64,000 bases of DNA from Conus ventricosus. Taxonomy: Eukaryota; Mollusca; Gastropoda; Neogastropoda; Conidae. The notes beneath the pieces were generated by a model. That model saw only the letters and a list, made by a program, of their open reading frames with translations. It ran no database searches and was not told where the DNA came from. Positions 25,490 through 50,566 of this stretch are shown one piece after another. The stretch is from contig CM031611.1 in NCBI GenBank assembly GCA_018398815.1, positions 35,620,257 through 35,684,256 of the forward strand, written 5' to 3'. A program made the position numbers and the translations under genes. Position 1 is the stretch's first letter; every line of letters starts with the position of its first letter.

Positions 25490-28400
25490 CAGCATCCTAC
25501 ACACGTATCCTGGACACGTTACACACAACGCTACATAGCAAATACACGCACCACGGCCACACATCACATGCACCACAGACAACTAACACACAGCTTAAAT
25601 TTCTAACACACACAGCTTAGATTTCTAACACATACAGTCTGCACATCTAACACACACAGCATGCACATCTAACACACAGCATGCACATCTAACACACACA
25701 GCGTGCACATCTAACACAAGCAGCCTGCACATCTAACACACACAGCCTGCACAACTAACACAAACAGCCTGCACATCTAACACACACAGCCTGTATATCT
25801 AACACATGCAGCCTGCACAACCAACGTACACATAGCCTGCAGATCTAACACACACAGCATGTACATTTAACACGTAGAGTCTGCACATATACCACACACA
25901 GCCTGCACAAGTAACACAAACAGCCTGCACATCTAACACACACAGTCTCCAGATATAACACACACAGCCTGCACATATAACACACACAGCCTGCATATCT
26001 AACGCATACAACCTGCACATATAACACACACAGCCTGCATATCTAACGCACACAACCTGCACATCTAACACACACAGCCTGCACATCTAAGACACAAAGC
26101 CTGCACATCTAACACACACAGCCTGTACATCTAACACACAGCCTGCACATCTAACACATACACACACAGCCTACACATCTGACACACACAGCCTGCACAT
26201 CTAACACACACACAGCCTGCACATCTAACACACACAACCTGCCCTGCACATCTAACACACACAGCCTGCACATCTAACACACACAGCCTGCACATCTAAC
26301 ACACACAACAGCCTGCACATCTAACACACACAGCCTGCACAACTAACACAAACATCCTGCACATCTAACACACACAGCCTGTATATCTAACACACGCAGC
26401 CTGCACAACTAACGTACACATAACCTGCAGATCTAACGCACACAGCATGTACATTTAACACGTAGAGTCTGCACATATACCACTCACAGCCTGCACAAGT
26501 AACACAAACAGCCTGCAGATCTAACACACACAGCCTCCAGATATAACACACACAGCCTTCACATATAACACACACAGCCTGCATATCTAACGCACACAAC
26601 CTGCACATATAACACACACAGCCTGCATATCTAACACACACAACCTGCACATCTAACACACACAGCCTGCACATCTAAGACACAAAGCCTGCACATCTAA
26701 CACACACACAGCCTGCACATCTAACACACACAGCCTGCACATCTAACACACACAGCCTGTACATCTAACACACAGCCTGCACATCTAACACACACACACA
26801 CACAGCCTACACATCTGACACACACAGCCTGCACATCTAACACACACAGCCTGCACATCTAACACACACACAGCCTGCACATCTAACACACACAACCTGC
26901 CCTGCACATCTAACACACACAGCCTGCACATCTAACACACACAGCCTGCACATCTAACACACACATAGCCTGCACATCTAACACACAGCCTGCACATCTA
27001 ACACACACAGCCTGCACATCTAACACACACACACACAGCCTGCACATCTAACACACACAACCTGCACACCTAACACACACAACCTGCACATCTAACACAC
27101 ACACACACAGCCTGCACATCTAACACACACAGCCTGCACATCTAACACACACAACCTGCACATCTAACACACACAACCTGCACATCTAACACACAGCCTG
27201 CACATGTAACACACACTGCCTGCACATCTAACACACACACACACACACAGCCTGCACATCTAACACACACAGCCTGCACATCTAACACACACAGCCTGCA
27301 CATCTAACACTCAGCCTGCACATGTAACACACACTGCCTGCACATCTAACACACACAGCCTGCACATCTAACACACACTGCCTGCACATCTAACACACAC
27401 ACACACAGCCTGCACATCTAACACACACACAGCCTGCACATCTAACACACACACACACAGCCTGCACATCTAACACACACACACACAGCCTGCACATCTA
27501 ACACACGCAGCCTGCACATCTAATACACAGACTGAACACTTTACATGAGTGCCTAACATGCAGAACCTAATAACACACACTCATCCTGAACGCCTAACAC
27601 ACACAGCCTAACACCTGACACACTCAGACTGAACGGCTGACACACAGAATCTAATAACATGCACTCAGTCTGAACGCCCAACACAGAGCCTAACACCTGA
27701 CACACTCAGACTGAACGGCTGACACACAGAATCTAATAACATGCACTCAGTCTGAACGCCTAACACACAGAACCTAACACCTGACACACTCAGCCTGAAC
27801 GCCTAACACACAGAGCCTAACACCTGACACACTCAGTCTGAACGCCTAACACACAGAACCTAATAACACACTCATCCTGAATGCCTAACACACAGAGCCT
27901 AACACCTGACACACTCAGTTTGAAAGCCTAACACACAGAACCTAATAACACACACTCAGTCTGAACGGCTAACACGCAGAACCTAATAACACACGCTCTG
28001 TCTGAACGCCTAACACACAGAACCTAATAACACACACTCAGTCTGAACGCCAAACACACAGAACCTAATAAAACACTCTGTCTGAACCACGCTCTGTCTG
28101 AACGCCTAACACACAGAACCTAATAACACATACTCAGTCTGAACGCCTAACACACAGAACCTAATAAAACACTCTGTCTGAACGCCCAACATACAGAACC
28201 TAACACACAAAACCTGCACACTTTACACACAGAACCTAACACGTACTTAACACACACAGTCTGAATGCCCAACATATGCAACCTCACATCTAATACACAC
28301 ACACAGCCTAAACGCCAAACACGCACAAACTAACATCTAATACAGCCTAAACGCCCAACACACACAACCTAACATCTAACACACAGCTGAACGCCTAACA

Positions 28401-28915
28401 CACAGAAGCTAACACCTCTAACACACACAGCTTGAATGCCCAACACACACAGCCTAACATCTCACACACACAGCTTGAATGCCTAACACACAGAAACTAA
28501 TACCTAACATACACAGCCTAAACACCCAACACACAAACTAACATCTAACACACACAGCCTACACGCCCAACACACACAACCTAACATCTAAAACACAGCT
28601 AAACGCCTAACACACAGAAGCTAACACCCAATACGCAGAGACTGAATGCCGATCACACAGAAACTATTACCTAACGCACACATCCTAAACGCCTAACACA
28701 CAGAAGCAAACACCTAACACACAGCCTACACGCCAACACACACAAATTAACATCTAACACACAGCCTAAACGCCCAACACACACAACGTAACATCTAACA
28801 CACACAGCCTAAACGTCCAACACACACAACCTTACATCTAACACACAACCTAAACGCCCAACACACACAACCTACCATCTAACATACACAGCCAAAACGC
28901 CTAACACACACCGTG
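25490..28915. repeat. 3.4-kb minisatellite with subfamilies and a higher-order repeat
   Basis: The left part (to about 27520) repeats a ~20-22 bp unit CACACAGCCTGCACATCTAA. The right part uses related but longer units built on CTGAACGCCTAACACACAGA and CCTAATAACACACTCAGT, then AAACGCCCAACACACACAAC. A diverged block at about 25790-25930 recurs at about 26378-26515, so a higher-order unit of about 588 bp was duplicated. Minus-strand Cys/Val/Tyr-rich frames are by-products of the period. Confidence 0.96.
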
Positions 28916-31285
28916 ACACAACCATGCTGTGACTGCTACCCCAAAGCTGCAGCTGCAGAATTGCATCCACTGGCCATAGCTGACATCACAGAATCTCCAT
29001 CAGGATGTGGTCTGGGTTATGGGATCTAGTGCCACATTGTCATTTGTCTGTGTGGGTTACAACGCGTCACCGGGTGTGTCTCCGGAGCCAGTCCTCAGTC
29101 TGAAAAAGGTTGTCTTCTGGTGCTTCTGGAGCCAGCAGATCGAGTCGGCAACATTGTCTGCACCCGTCCTTCTCCTCCTCCATTGGGACCGATGCTGCTT
29201 GTGGACAATAGTTTTAGTCTATGTAGGTTACTGGGTGGCTGAACTGCTCCATTCTGCTGTCTGCCTTGGAGAGGGCATCTACTTTGCCTTTCCTGTGATC
29301 ACAGAGTGGGATGGAATCTAGTGGAGTTTGAGAGCAGACTGTCTCAGTCATGTTTACCAATGTTTGAACTTTGCACCTCAATTTGCACTGCGTCGAAGAC
29401 AACACTTAATTTGTAAAAAGTGGGTCGACTGTTTTATAACAATTAGAGATTACGTGCTAAAAGCTTTTAGTAGTGTATATATATTTTTTTAGTATCTCAG
29501 ATTGGTTTTATGTGATAATGTTACAGCTGTTCTGTTTTACTTTATATGTAATGAAGAAATGGTCCATTCCGTCAATTTTGTTACTGTATCATTCACTCCC
29601 AAAGGGGACAAATCATCTTGAATTTGGAAAGATCAACTCATCCAAGACAACACAAACAACCACACTGTGGACATGTGGCTCACTAGCAGAAGTTATTCCA
29701 GTGAAGTAGATCAATGCGAAGAACTTTCAGATGCGCCAATAAATTCTGGCTGTGTTTCATTTCAATATTATATATAATACATGCAAATTCATCACATATG
29801 ACTTATAGCCTAAAATTTCTTTTAGTGAAAAGACACTGAACTGAAGACCAACCAGACAATGACTTTGTTCCTTCAAATTAGAGAATACTTTTCTTTTCTG
29901 ACATATCTTATTTGCAGAGAATGTTTTGTTTTGTTTTGTCAAATATCTTTCTTCCAGGGAGAAGAAAAAAAACAGAAAGAGAAACACCACCAGTGATAAT
30001 GTAACAGATGTGACACTCCCGTTCAGTAACAACACTTCTCCACACCTCTATCTTAAAATAGCCACAGATTTTATTACAGTGTTCAAGTACCGAGAGCAAA
30101 AGCTAGAGAATGCTAAGATATTACATCCATTATTTCATCAGCAAATATGCATGCACTCTTGAGGAACACAACACAGCTTCCTCCTGTTCATTGTGAAATG
30201 TGCAAGTCTTGTTATTTACTTCAACTTCCATTATGAATCAGCAATCAAAATGAGATAAACATTATATCATTACATAAAGTGATCTCTGATGATTTTGAAA
30301 AAAAAGAAAAGAAAGGAGTATTCAATTTCGTGATACATCTCTCTTAAATACTTTTGAAGACAGATATTTCTTCAAATCACAATTTTCAAAATCATACAAT
30401 ACTTCTGCTGCAGCTAACAGCTGGTCATCATTTACAGATTAAACATCGTTGTTATTAATCATTTGCAACCAAATTTTCAGTTATGTATGCTAGCTGCTTC
30501 CTGATCATAATCCTATACCTGTAATGTTGTGTTTGTGATAGCAAGCTATGAACTGTGAGTGGGCTCAGTCATCATTAATACTTTCCCTCACGTGCAAATC
30601 ATGATATGGATGAACAATTCTCTGCATTCACAGTAACATTACAGAACCAATGCTCTCAAATCAAAGGGTAAAACATCAACAAACAAACAATGAATGATGC
30701 TGTCATGTACTTCAATGTAAGATGACTGCAATCCATTTCAGCAGAACAGTTATAAATGAGTCAATGCTGTGCACTGGCGAGGCAGTAACAATCAAGACAA
30801 ACATGGTTTCAAAGTGGGGTGATTGCGGGTGGAAAATTACATTACTGTGCCGCCAAACGAAGGAATAAACAAATTACGGAACAAACACCACGCATTTTGA
30901 CCTCTTTGGTCTTCTTCAAGCAAGATAAATAGCATTCAAGATCATGAAAATGAAGGATGAAGAGTCACTTACCTCCTCAAATATTGGGTGCAAAAATGCA
31001 TAGTGTTTCGTTTCGTTATTTGTTTATTCTTTCATTCAGTGAGCAGCATGGTAATGTCTTTAATCATATACATGGAAAACATGTTTCTCATGGTAATGCC
31101 TGAATATTTCAGGGGCTGTTAAAAATCACAACAACAAATGCCATATTATTCTCATTTGGAAACACAACTTGTCAGTGTACCTTGCCTTACAGCCCAGCCC
31201 ACCAAACAGACCATTTTCATGGCTTGCCAATACACACATGAAAAAAAAATGTCACATCACAAAACAAGCAAGAGCATCATCATCA
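28916..31285. other. Non-repetitive region, no gene recognised
   Basis: About 2.4 kb without tandem repeats. The longest frame is 104 codons (29007-29321 plus), hydrophobic in parts, with no recognised domain. The right half is AT-rich. It could hold the distal 3' untranslated region of LZIC or intergenic DNA. Confidence 0.4.
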
Positions 31286-31287
31286 TC

Positions 31288-31358
<71 letters not shown>

Positions 31359-31438
31359 CCATCACTACACACACACACACACACACACACTACCATCATC
31401 ATCACCACACACACACACACACACTACCATCATCATCA

Positions 31439-31492
<54 letters not shown>

Positions 31493-31525
31493 CCATCATC
31501 ATCACCACACACACACACATGCACA
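31286..31525. repeat. (CA)n blocks split by CTACCATCATCATCACCA
   Basis: Five CA tracts alternate with a CTACCATCATCATCACCA-type motif, so the array is a higher-order microsatellite. Confidence 0.95.
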
Positions 31526-32424
31526 CCCTTCAAAAGAAACAAGCAACACAAGTGGTCATGACATGGTAGCAAGACTATCAATATAGCCCTTAGGCATACA
31601 GCATTTGGGGTGCTGACATCGCCCAGCCAGTGTTTCACTGAATTTCTTACCCCTAGATTATGAAAAAATAATGTAACAAATGCATGAAAAACATTTCAAT
31701 GTAACAAAAACTCCATAAAAAGCCAGGTGGGCAAACACACACCGCAGAACAGCTCGAGTCCATCGTGAACAGCATGTATAACTTACACTACCTAATTTTC
31801 AAAAAAAAAATAAATAAAATAAAAAGCAAAAGAAAAACTCACATGTCACAAATTGCTATCAGAGGAAATTCATAAGAGTTTCCAAAACAAGGCCAGGAGA
31901 ATGGTCCGTGGAGGCAGAAAAACAGTAGATAACAGTTACAAGAGACAAGAAAAAAACGAGGAATAAAAGGCAGAATCCAAGAGAGTGACAGAAAAGAGGA
32001 GGTAACAAGCACAGAACATCTTTCTGAAGTTAAAATATTATGAAATATATACGTAGGTTGGGTTAAGACTACACTCTCACTGACCAAGAGCCATGCATGT
32101 ACTCAACACAGCAGCTGAAAACATCAATGATCAATATGCTGAGCCTTTTTAAAAAAAATTTTTTATTGGAGTTTCTTCCCTTGAATTGAGTGTTTTGTTT
32201 TTTTCTCTCTCTGTCATAATATCACAAACACATTGTGAAATTTAACAAGCCATGTCAAACAGTATGAATACAGCCACTAGCGCTCTTGGATGATGACTGC
32301 ATTTCACACATCAGTCAATAAAACAGATCATTTGAAAAATCAATTAAAATGCATTGCCTAAGACAAGCATCAATGTGCAATGAGTGTGCACTAACAACAA
32401 CAACAACAACAACAACCACAACAA

Positions 32425-32469
<45 letters not shown>

Positions 32470-33776
32470 ACACACACACACACACACACACCAAAATCAC
32501 TATATAATATTGTAAATCATGAACCATTGCCAAACTCTCAGCCAAAATTTCAAAACTTCATCATGGAATTACAACTGGAAAGCAACGAGGAAGAGACGAA
32601 CAGGCAAGGAAAGAATGGATCAGAGTTGAGCCAACAAAAAGGAAGACTATGCCAATTATCTGACGTCAGACCCACATTCTGAGTGGTATATTAATGAAAA
32701 CGATCATAAACAAAGAATCGTATGAATGACACCAGCACCACATCACGCAGGTCACATCCAATTCAGTCTGAGCTAAACGGCCACGTTTCTAAGCGTAACT
32801 CTGCACAACAACCTCTGTGAAATACAATAGTGTCTGTTCACACAATTGTCCCTAGCCAAAACATGCCACAGTCTAAGCGCAGAAGAAGGGGCGTCCTGTG
32901 AGAACCTCTGGAAGTGTTGATAACAGGATGCATGTCATTACGTCCACTGTGAAACATTCCACAACTCACATTATATGGAACAGATACATGAATGGGCAAA
33001 CCTTACTCTCACAACCGATAGTGCAAGTTCCTTTATACAGGATGAAAATGGAGTGAAAAAAATGTTAAATACATCTTTAAGCCATCTTAAGTATGCAGCA
33101 ACTATCAAAACTAAGGAGCAATATGCTGATGACAATTAAACTGATAACATACATCGTGGCTGCAAGGAAGTTACAGCTGCAAAAAACACTGTGTTTTGTG
33201 TAAAAAAAAAAAAAAATTAAAGAAGAAGAAAGAAAATCCATAGGATCATTAACATTGTTCTTGCCTGTCTGATCACTTTGTCAAATACAACAGCTGCAGT
33301 GGCTCATTGTGGTACATGGTAAATGACTAAAACAGTCAATGTTCTTCAGAATGGGAAAAGAATGAGAAAAAACAATAAACCCTACAAAAACACAAAAAAG
33401 TTGTCAACAGATTTTGCTTTGAAATGTGAAATTTAGTCTGCCAGGGACAACTCGTTATTATGTCATGGTGCAACACAATATTGTGTTTGTTTCAGTTTAA
33501 GGTGAATTTTGAGGCAGATTTTTGTTGGAGACAATTCATATTTTGCCTCTTTTTTTCTTCTTTTTTTTTTACATTCTCTAAATGTATGCTGCATCTCGGA
33601 GCTCTGTTTACTGTTTCATCCCGGACATCAGCATTTACACCACCATATAACCTTCATCATATGCTGTGGGTATAGATGTGTAACTTTGTCAAATTTTGTG
33701 ATATGATCTTTCAAATTCATGATTTTGTCAACAAAAGATCTGTTTTCTTTTTTTCTCTCTGTCTCTTTTTTTCTTT
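31526..33776. repeat. AT-rich region with one microsatellite (AAC)n-(CA)n
   Basis: Microsatellite at 32394-32493. The remaining AT-rich sequence has no gene signal that I can see. Confidence 0.7.
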
Positions 33777-33928
33777 GTGCTACAAAAATATGCATATCTT
33801 AAAAAACAAAACAAATGAACATTGTGCTACAAAAATATGCTTATCTTAAAAAACAAAACAAATGAACATTGTGCTACAAAAATATGCTTATCTTAAAAAA
33901 AAAAAACCCCAAAAACAAATGAACAAAC
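33777..33928. repeat. 47-bp tandem repeat, three units
   Basis: Three units of GTGCTACAAAAATATGCTTA followed by TCTTAAAAAACAAAACAAAT and GAACATT. The third ends in a longer A-run. Confidence 0.93.
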
Positions 33929-34198
33929 AACAAATCTGACTTACTCTTATCCATTCATCCATGGTGTGCACACTCTCCCTACTTTTACCGAGCCAAAGCA
34001 CATGCATGTAATTACATATATCCTGGATGTGCATGCATGTATAGTGTTACAGCACAAACTGCTGCCTCACACATATTACAGTAGTGCACACACCCAAATG
34101 GTTACCAAACCAAAATTGTCTACAATCTGCATGCTGTTTGAAATTTCCATCATATGAAAAAGAAAAATATTAAGTGTAAGGTCAGTAGGAAGAAACTC
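33929..34198. other. No feature recognised
   Basis: AT-rich spacer between two tandem arrays. Confidence 0.5.
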
Positions 34199-34855
34199 CA
34201 GGGAGAGCCTGACAGCAGAAGTCTTCAGAGAAGACGCCCCCCTCAGACAGGTGTTTCAGCCCTGAACTCCTTACCCTCTAAGGGAGAGCCTGACAGCAGA
34301 AGGTCTTCAGAGAAGACGCCCCCCTCAGACAGGTGTTTCAGCCCTGAACTCCTTACCCTCTAAGGGAGAGCCTGACAGCAGAAGGTCTTCAGAGAAGACA
34401 CCCCCCTCAGACAGGTGTTTCAGCCCTGAACTCCTTACACTCTAAGGGAGAGCCTGACAGCAGAAGGTCTTCAGAGAAGACGCCCCCCTCAGACAGGTTT
34501 TGGGCCCTGAACTCCTTACCCTCTAAGGAGAGCCTGACAGCAGAAGGTCTTCAGAGAAGACGCCCCCTCAGACAGGTGTTTGGGCCCTGAACTCCTTACC
34601 CTCTAAGGGAGAGCCTGACAGCAGAAGTCTTCAGAGAAGACACCCCCCTCAGACAGGTGTTTCGGCCCTGAACTCCTTACCCTCTAAGGGAGAGCCTGAC
34701 AGCAGAAGTCTTTAGAGAAGACACCCCCCTCAGACCAGTGTTTCGGCCCTGAACTCCTTACCCTCTAAGGGAGAGCCTGACAGCAGAAGGTCTTCAGAAA
34801 AAGACACCCCCCTCAGACCAGTGTTTTCGGCCCTGAACTCCTTACCCTCTAAGAA
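34199..34855. repeat. 82-bp tandem repeat, eight units
   Basis: The unit includes GAGAGCCTGACAGCAGAAGG, a hairpin GTCTTCAGAGAAGAC (6-bp stem, 3-base loop), CCCCCCTCAGACAGGTGTTT and CAGCCCTGAACTCCTTACCC. Copies differ at a few sites (ACGCC or ACACC, CAGCCC or GGGCCC). The lack of stops within single units gives short frames on both strands that are not genes. Confidence 0.95.
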
Positions 34856-35410
34856 GGCATACAGAGGAGAAGGAGAATGTCTTTTTTTTAAAAACAAGTA
34901 TGAGTGTATGGGCTCCCAAAACAAGGAATATCATGATGATTCCTATTTTAAAAGTATAGGTGTGAGTACATCTACCACGCATGGATAGAACTTCATGGAA
35001 AGGCCCATATGAAAATCAAGGGGGTGTGCACACCCAAGATGTTCCCAACAAAAATGTATACACAATGTACGGTGGAGGTTAACCTAAAGGTACAAAAAAG
35101 TTTGTGAATATGTTGCTGAGTGTACCAATTATTTACCTGCATTTTTAACTAACGAGAAGAGCAACGCAGCAAGTTGTATTTTGCTTTGATTAATTCTTTC
35201 GGTGTCAAAGTATCAACTAGAGGGACTGTCAATTCATGGACACTAATTAAACAGCACATACTTCTTCATGTTAAGCCCAATCCCTCAGGATTTTCCAGTT
35301 CTATACAGTTTCAAACTGGATTCCGTAGAATCTTCTATTGTTCTAAAGAACACTGAAGAAAACAAAAAACAAAAAAATACTGGAGAGAGAAGTAAAGTAA
35401 GAGAATCCCT
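34856..35410. other. No feature recognised
   Basis: AT-rich spacer without a recognised gene. Confidence 0.5.
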
Positions 35411-35462
35411 CCCCCCCTCTCTCTCTCTCTCTTGCTCTCTCTCTCTCTCTCTCCATATATAC

Positions 35463-35513
<51 letters not shown>

Positions 35514-35533
35514 AGAGAGAGAGAGAGAGAGAG

Positions 35534-35572
<39 letters not shown>

Positions 35573-35684
35573 AGAGAGAGAAAGATAGACAGACAGACAG
35601 ATAGAGACAGATACATAGAAAGGTAAATACATCAATCAATTTTTCGATAAAAAACACCCTCAAAGTTTGCTTTAGGAACAACAG

Positions 35685-35742
<58 letters not shown>

Positions 35743-35745
35743 ACA
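35411..35745. repeat. (CT)n-(AT)n-(GA)n and (CA)n microsatellites
   Basis: A compound tract at 35417-35621 whose CT and GA arms are mutually complementary around an AT core, so it could fold back. (CA)n lies at 35685-35742. Confidence 0.95.
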
Positions 35746-35886
35746 CACAGAGTGACTGAAAGAACTCTCATAAAGGGAGGTGACAACAGGCAACCACATG
35801 ATGGACAGCATGCTTCAGTTCAATCCTGCATATTACTTTAACAGACACATGCGCAATGATCCCTCTCTCTGTCTTTGACAGACAGT

Positions 35887-35931
35887 GCTGTACAATTTAG
35901 TAGTGGGGAAAAAACAAGCGCAGGCTAACTT
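35887..35931 (+). repeat. Short dispersed repeat, copy A
   Basis: TTAGTAGTGGGGAAAAAACA followed by AGCGCAGGCTAACTT resembles 46578-46620 and 58773-58806. Confidence 0.65.
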
Positions 35932-36364
35932 AACATATATAAATAAAATTTGGAGGGGCAAAAAAAAAAAATCATAATAATTAACAAGATAAAAACAGTA
36001 AATTTTACAGATATCACCTACTCAGACTGCGGGCAAATTGCTGATAATAAAGAAATAAAATGTAAAAAATAAATAACATATTCTACAAAAATTCATGACA
36101 GCTATGCATTATAACCAAACTATCTAGAAATTATAGTAATGCAAACGCGCATATCCCCAACAGTGGTATTTCCCCAACATCCTTACGGGAGGGAAACACA
36201 GGATTTAGTTGAGGAGTACAGATGGTCATCACCTCCGATTCAGAACAAGTCTACGGGTGATCGAGGAGCGAACACATCTCATCAGCCGACAGCTGCATGG
36301 AAACTGGTCAATGGTGGCTTTGGACTGGCCAGGAATGAAGATGTCATTTGGAAATGTGTGTGTG

Positions 36365-36366
<2 letters not shown>
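35932..36366. other. No feature recognised
   Basis: AT-rich sequence downstream of the LZIC stop codon; part may be 3' untranslated region. Confidence 0.4.
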
Positions 36367-36449
<83 letters not shown>

Positions 36450-36493
36450 AGAAAGAGGGGCACAGAGAGAGACACACACACACACAGAGGACA

Positions 36494-36583
<90 letters not shown>

Positions 36584-36600
36584 CAGACAGAGACAGAGAG
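36367..36600. repeat. (GT)n and (GA)n microsatellites
   Basis: GT tract 36367-36446, CA and GT runs 36473-36510 and GA tract 36511-36600, all just beyond the LZIC stop codon. Confidence 0.95.
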
Positions 36601-36661
36601 AGTATGTGTATGTATGTGTTTCTGTGTGTGCATGTGCAAGTGTGTCAGTGTTTTAGTTTTA

Positions 36662-47876
<11,215 letters not shown>

Positions 47877-47887
47877 TTAGCTGTATG

Positions 47888-47890
47888 CAC

Positions 47891-47953
<63 letters not shown>

Positions 47954-47954
47954 G

Positions 47955-48010
<56 letters not shown>
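47888..48010. repeat. (CA)n-(TA)-(CA)n microsatellite upstream of LZIC exon 1
   Basis: Two CA tracts around ATATATATGTATA. It begins 72 bases upstream of the LZIC start codon. Confidence 0.96.
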
Positions 48011-48012
<2 letters not shown>

Positions 48013-48622
48013 AATGGATGGAGAAAAATTAATCATGGAAAACTAACAATTAACAAATTAAATGCATTATGATACACAGTGTGCATATATCACATGTGTT
48101 CACATACACACAAGCTTCCATGCACATGAGTGTTGACTTATGGTTTACAAAATATGACGCAAATGGAAAACCAGAGACTGGATTTGGAGCTGAATTTTTC
48201 CATAAGAACTGAAAAGACAGTCTATAACCACATTTCACATTTTACAAATAAAGTCATTCTAACTGTTAACACAACTCTAACTATGTGGACTCTCTACCTG
48301 TTTCATGGCCAAGCTGATGGCTGTCATTTATATTTATAAACAAAAAAGTGAGTGGTTCATCTGGTGGTAATTCTGTCATGTTACAGATCAAAGTCACTGT
48401 TGTTGCTGCCACTGCTGAATTTTATGTGATTGAGAAAAATACCTCCTTCCTAATTCAACCAGTTAGAGAAAATGTGATAATTTGTAACAAATCTGTTCAC
48501 AATCTTTCAACAGATCGAAAAGCGGATCAAGATAATTTTTACTTGTGGCCTACATTAATAATGAGCAATCCCACGATCCTACTGATATCCAACTAGAGGG
48601 ATCTCTAAAAGTTAATGATTAC
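48011..48622. other. No feature recognised
   Basis: AT-rich sequence between LZIC and the LTR element. A promoter for LZIC may be here but no motif decides it. Confidence 0.45.
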
Positions 48623-48627
48623 AAATA
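48623..48627. repeat. Target-site duplication, left
   Basis: AAATA, repeated at 55614-55618 directly outside the other LTR. Confidence 0.9.
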
Positions 48628-50021
48628 TGTCAACCTCGGGTGATGTCGATGGAGGAAGGACTAGCGCACAGCCCAAACACACTCACAGCTTGCTTACAAT
48701 CTCATTCATATATCATGCATTCGTCACATCAAACCACTAGTAAAGTCTATAACTTTACTACACATGATCATAGAACGAAACATCAATGCATATGGAATCA
48801 AACAAAATAAAACATTCTCTCTTTCCTGAACTTCACAAAATCATTTATCTAAAACATCATTAACTAACCCGGGTATGAATAGATTTCTACTTTACCTGGC
48901 CAGGTGATCTTAACTATTCACGAATCACTGTCTTTTTCTTTTCCCTTTTTTTTTTCTTTTTACTGTCACTTTCACAACACGACACAACTGCTGGCACTGG
49001 TATTGGTCTGCTGCCGCCTGGTCAGGTGAGACTGTTGGCACTGGCGTTGGTCTGTCGATGAAAGTGGCGCTGGCCAAGTATGAGGTCGAACCCCCGGTTC
49101 AGATAGAACAGTGACTATCAACATCGATCTGTTCTCCTTTCTTTCTTCCTGCATTAACGCATTGCACTCTCTCTCTCTCTCTTCTAGTCTGCTCTTATCA
49201 AATGGACATGGTTGCTTTTCTTTTCTTTTTTTTTCTTCTTTCTTTCCCTCTTCATTAGTTAGCAACTTCTCTCCACATCTCTCCTAAGTCCTTCCTCTGC
49301 AGACTATCTCGTGCTAATGCCTCCACTTGGTTCTCTCCTCTCCTCCCCTCATCTCTCTCTCTTCTCTCCTCAGAGATTACACTCAGACCTCTCCTCTCTC
49401 TCTCTCTGTTCGTTCTCCCCCTCGTTCTCCCGTTCTCTCCCTCTCACATCTTTCTTATTCGTTCCGATCTGTCCAAAAAGGGCGAGTACCATTGGTCAGT
49501 ATTTTTACCCCTGACACCCGAAGTTAGCTCCCTCTAATTCCATTGGATATTCAAATCATGACAGTCACGCCGACACGCCTTACTCTCTGTGGTGGTCAAT
49601 TGGTCATTTAATTGATTAGCTAGATTTCCACCCCACCACACACTACCTTCCCCCCTTCCCTACTTAACTGGCGCCGTGTGGCTTAAGTCGTGGGCACTGG
49701 TCACTCTAAATTGGCTAGCTGAGTCTGGGTAGGCGCCACGACGTCTGACTAACAATGGCGCTGGTTCCACAAATTGGCCAGATGAGCCTGAGCCAGGCGC
49801 TACGACTCGTCTCGCTAGACATCGAGGCGTCGGTCAAAGCTGCTTAGCCCGCCTAGCCGGACAGACCGTCTCTGTGGAGCCTCTCCCCTATGCTTAATTG
49901 GCCGGATCCGAACCATGGGGCCGTCCGCCTGACGCCCAGAATATTTGCGTTAGAGCTTAAGTCCAACTGGGCTGGTGGCGATTGACCACGAATTTGGTTG
50001 AGTTTATTTTTGACCGTGACA
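48628..50021 (-). repeat. 3' LTR
   Basis: Starts TGTCAACC and ends GTGACA on the plus strand (TG...CA). Nearly identical to 54221-55613. It contains a pyrimidine-rich stretch at 49360-49450. Confidence 0.96.
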
Positions 50022-50031
50022 ATTTCCCCTT
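50022..50031 (-). promoter_or_regulatory. Polypurine tract
   Basis: On the coding strand AAGGGGAAAT lies directly in front of the 3' LTR, the usual plus-strand primer of LTR elements. Confidence 0.75.
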
Positions 50032-50560
50032 GCAAAAGACCATGCTCCGCATTGTCTCAAAACAACGGTACAAAAAAGACAACAACCGAATTTGCTGAAC
50101 CACAGCTACACGTGCAAAGTTTGAAAAATACTTTACAACCAACGGTTTATAAATTATAAAATATATCATTAGTGGATACCACTCCAATGAGTTATCATTG
50201 ACGTGCGCTCTTGCGTTATTTCAATTCACTTTTATAACGACCCCTGTGCGCACTTATGCAATTCCCCTACCTGCGGATTTGCCATCTCTCCTTTTCACAA
50301 TTCTTATGAAAAGCACAATATAATATGATCACGATCCATGACACTTCACTGAGGAATCTCCATTCTCACTTATTGCAAATAATGCATTACTACACAAGCG
50401 ACTGTATGCTCCAAGCATAACTACATTCACATGAACAAGTCTCACACAAAAAATATGAACCATAGCCAACTGGGAATGAACCCATATCAATCAACATAAC
50501 TGTAATCAACACATATTATCAACAAAGCACCCCGGATATGACTGACTTCCTCTGAGTTGC
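50032..50560. other. Non-coding part between RNase H and 3' LTR
   Basis: About 530 bases of AT-rich sequence inside the element with no coding similarity. Confidence 0.6.
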
Positions 50561-50566
50561 AGCTTG

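Noticed and set aside
25799..26674. 95-codon Cys/Val/Tyr-rich frames on the minus strand
   Set aside because: Two near-identical frames are produced by the 588-bp repeat of a minisatellite, not by duplicate genes.
25490..28915. CRISPR-like array
   Set aside because: Units are contiguous minisatellite copies without unique spacers, and the genome is eukaryotic.
29007..29321. 104-codon hydrophobic frame on the plus strand
   Set aside because: No recognised domain, no splice context and no homologue that I can name.
49311..49527. Ser/Leu-rich frames in the LTR (repeated at 54903)
   Set aside because: They lie in a pyrimidine-rich part of the LTR, antisense to the element, and are duplicated only because LTRs are.
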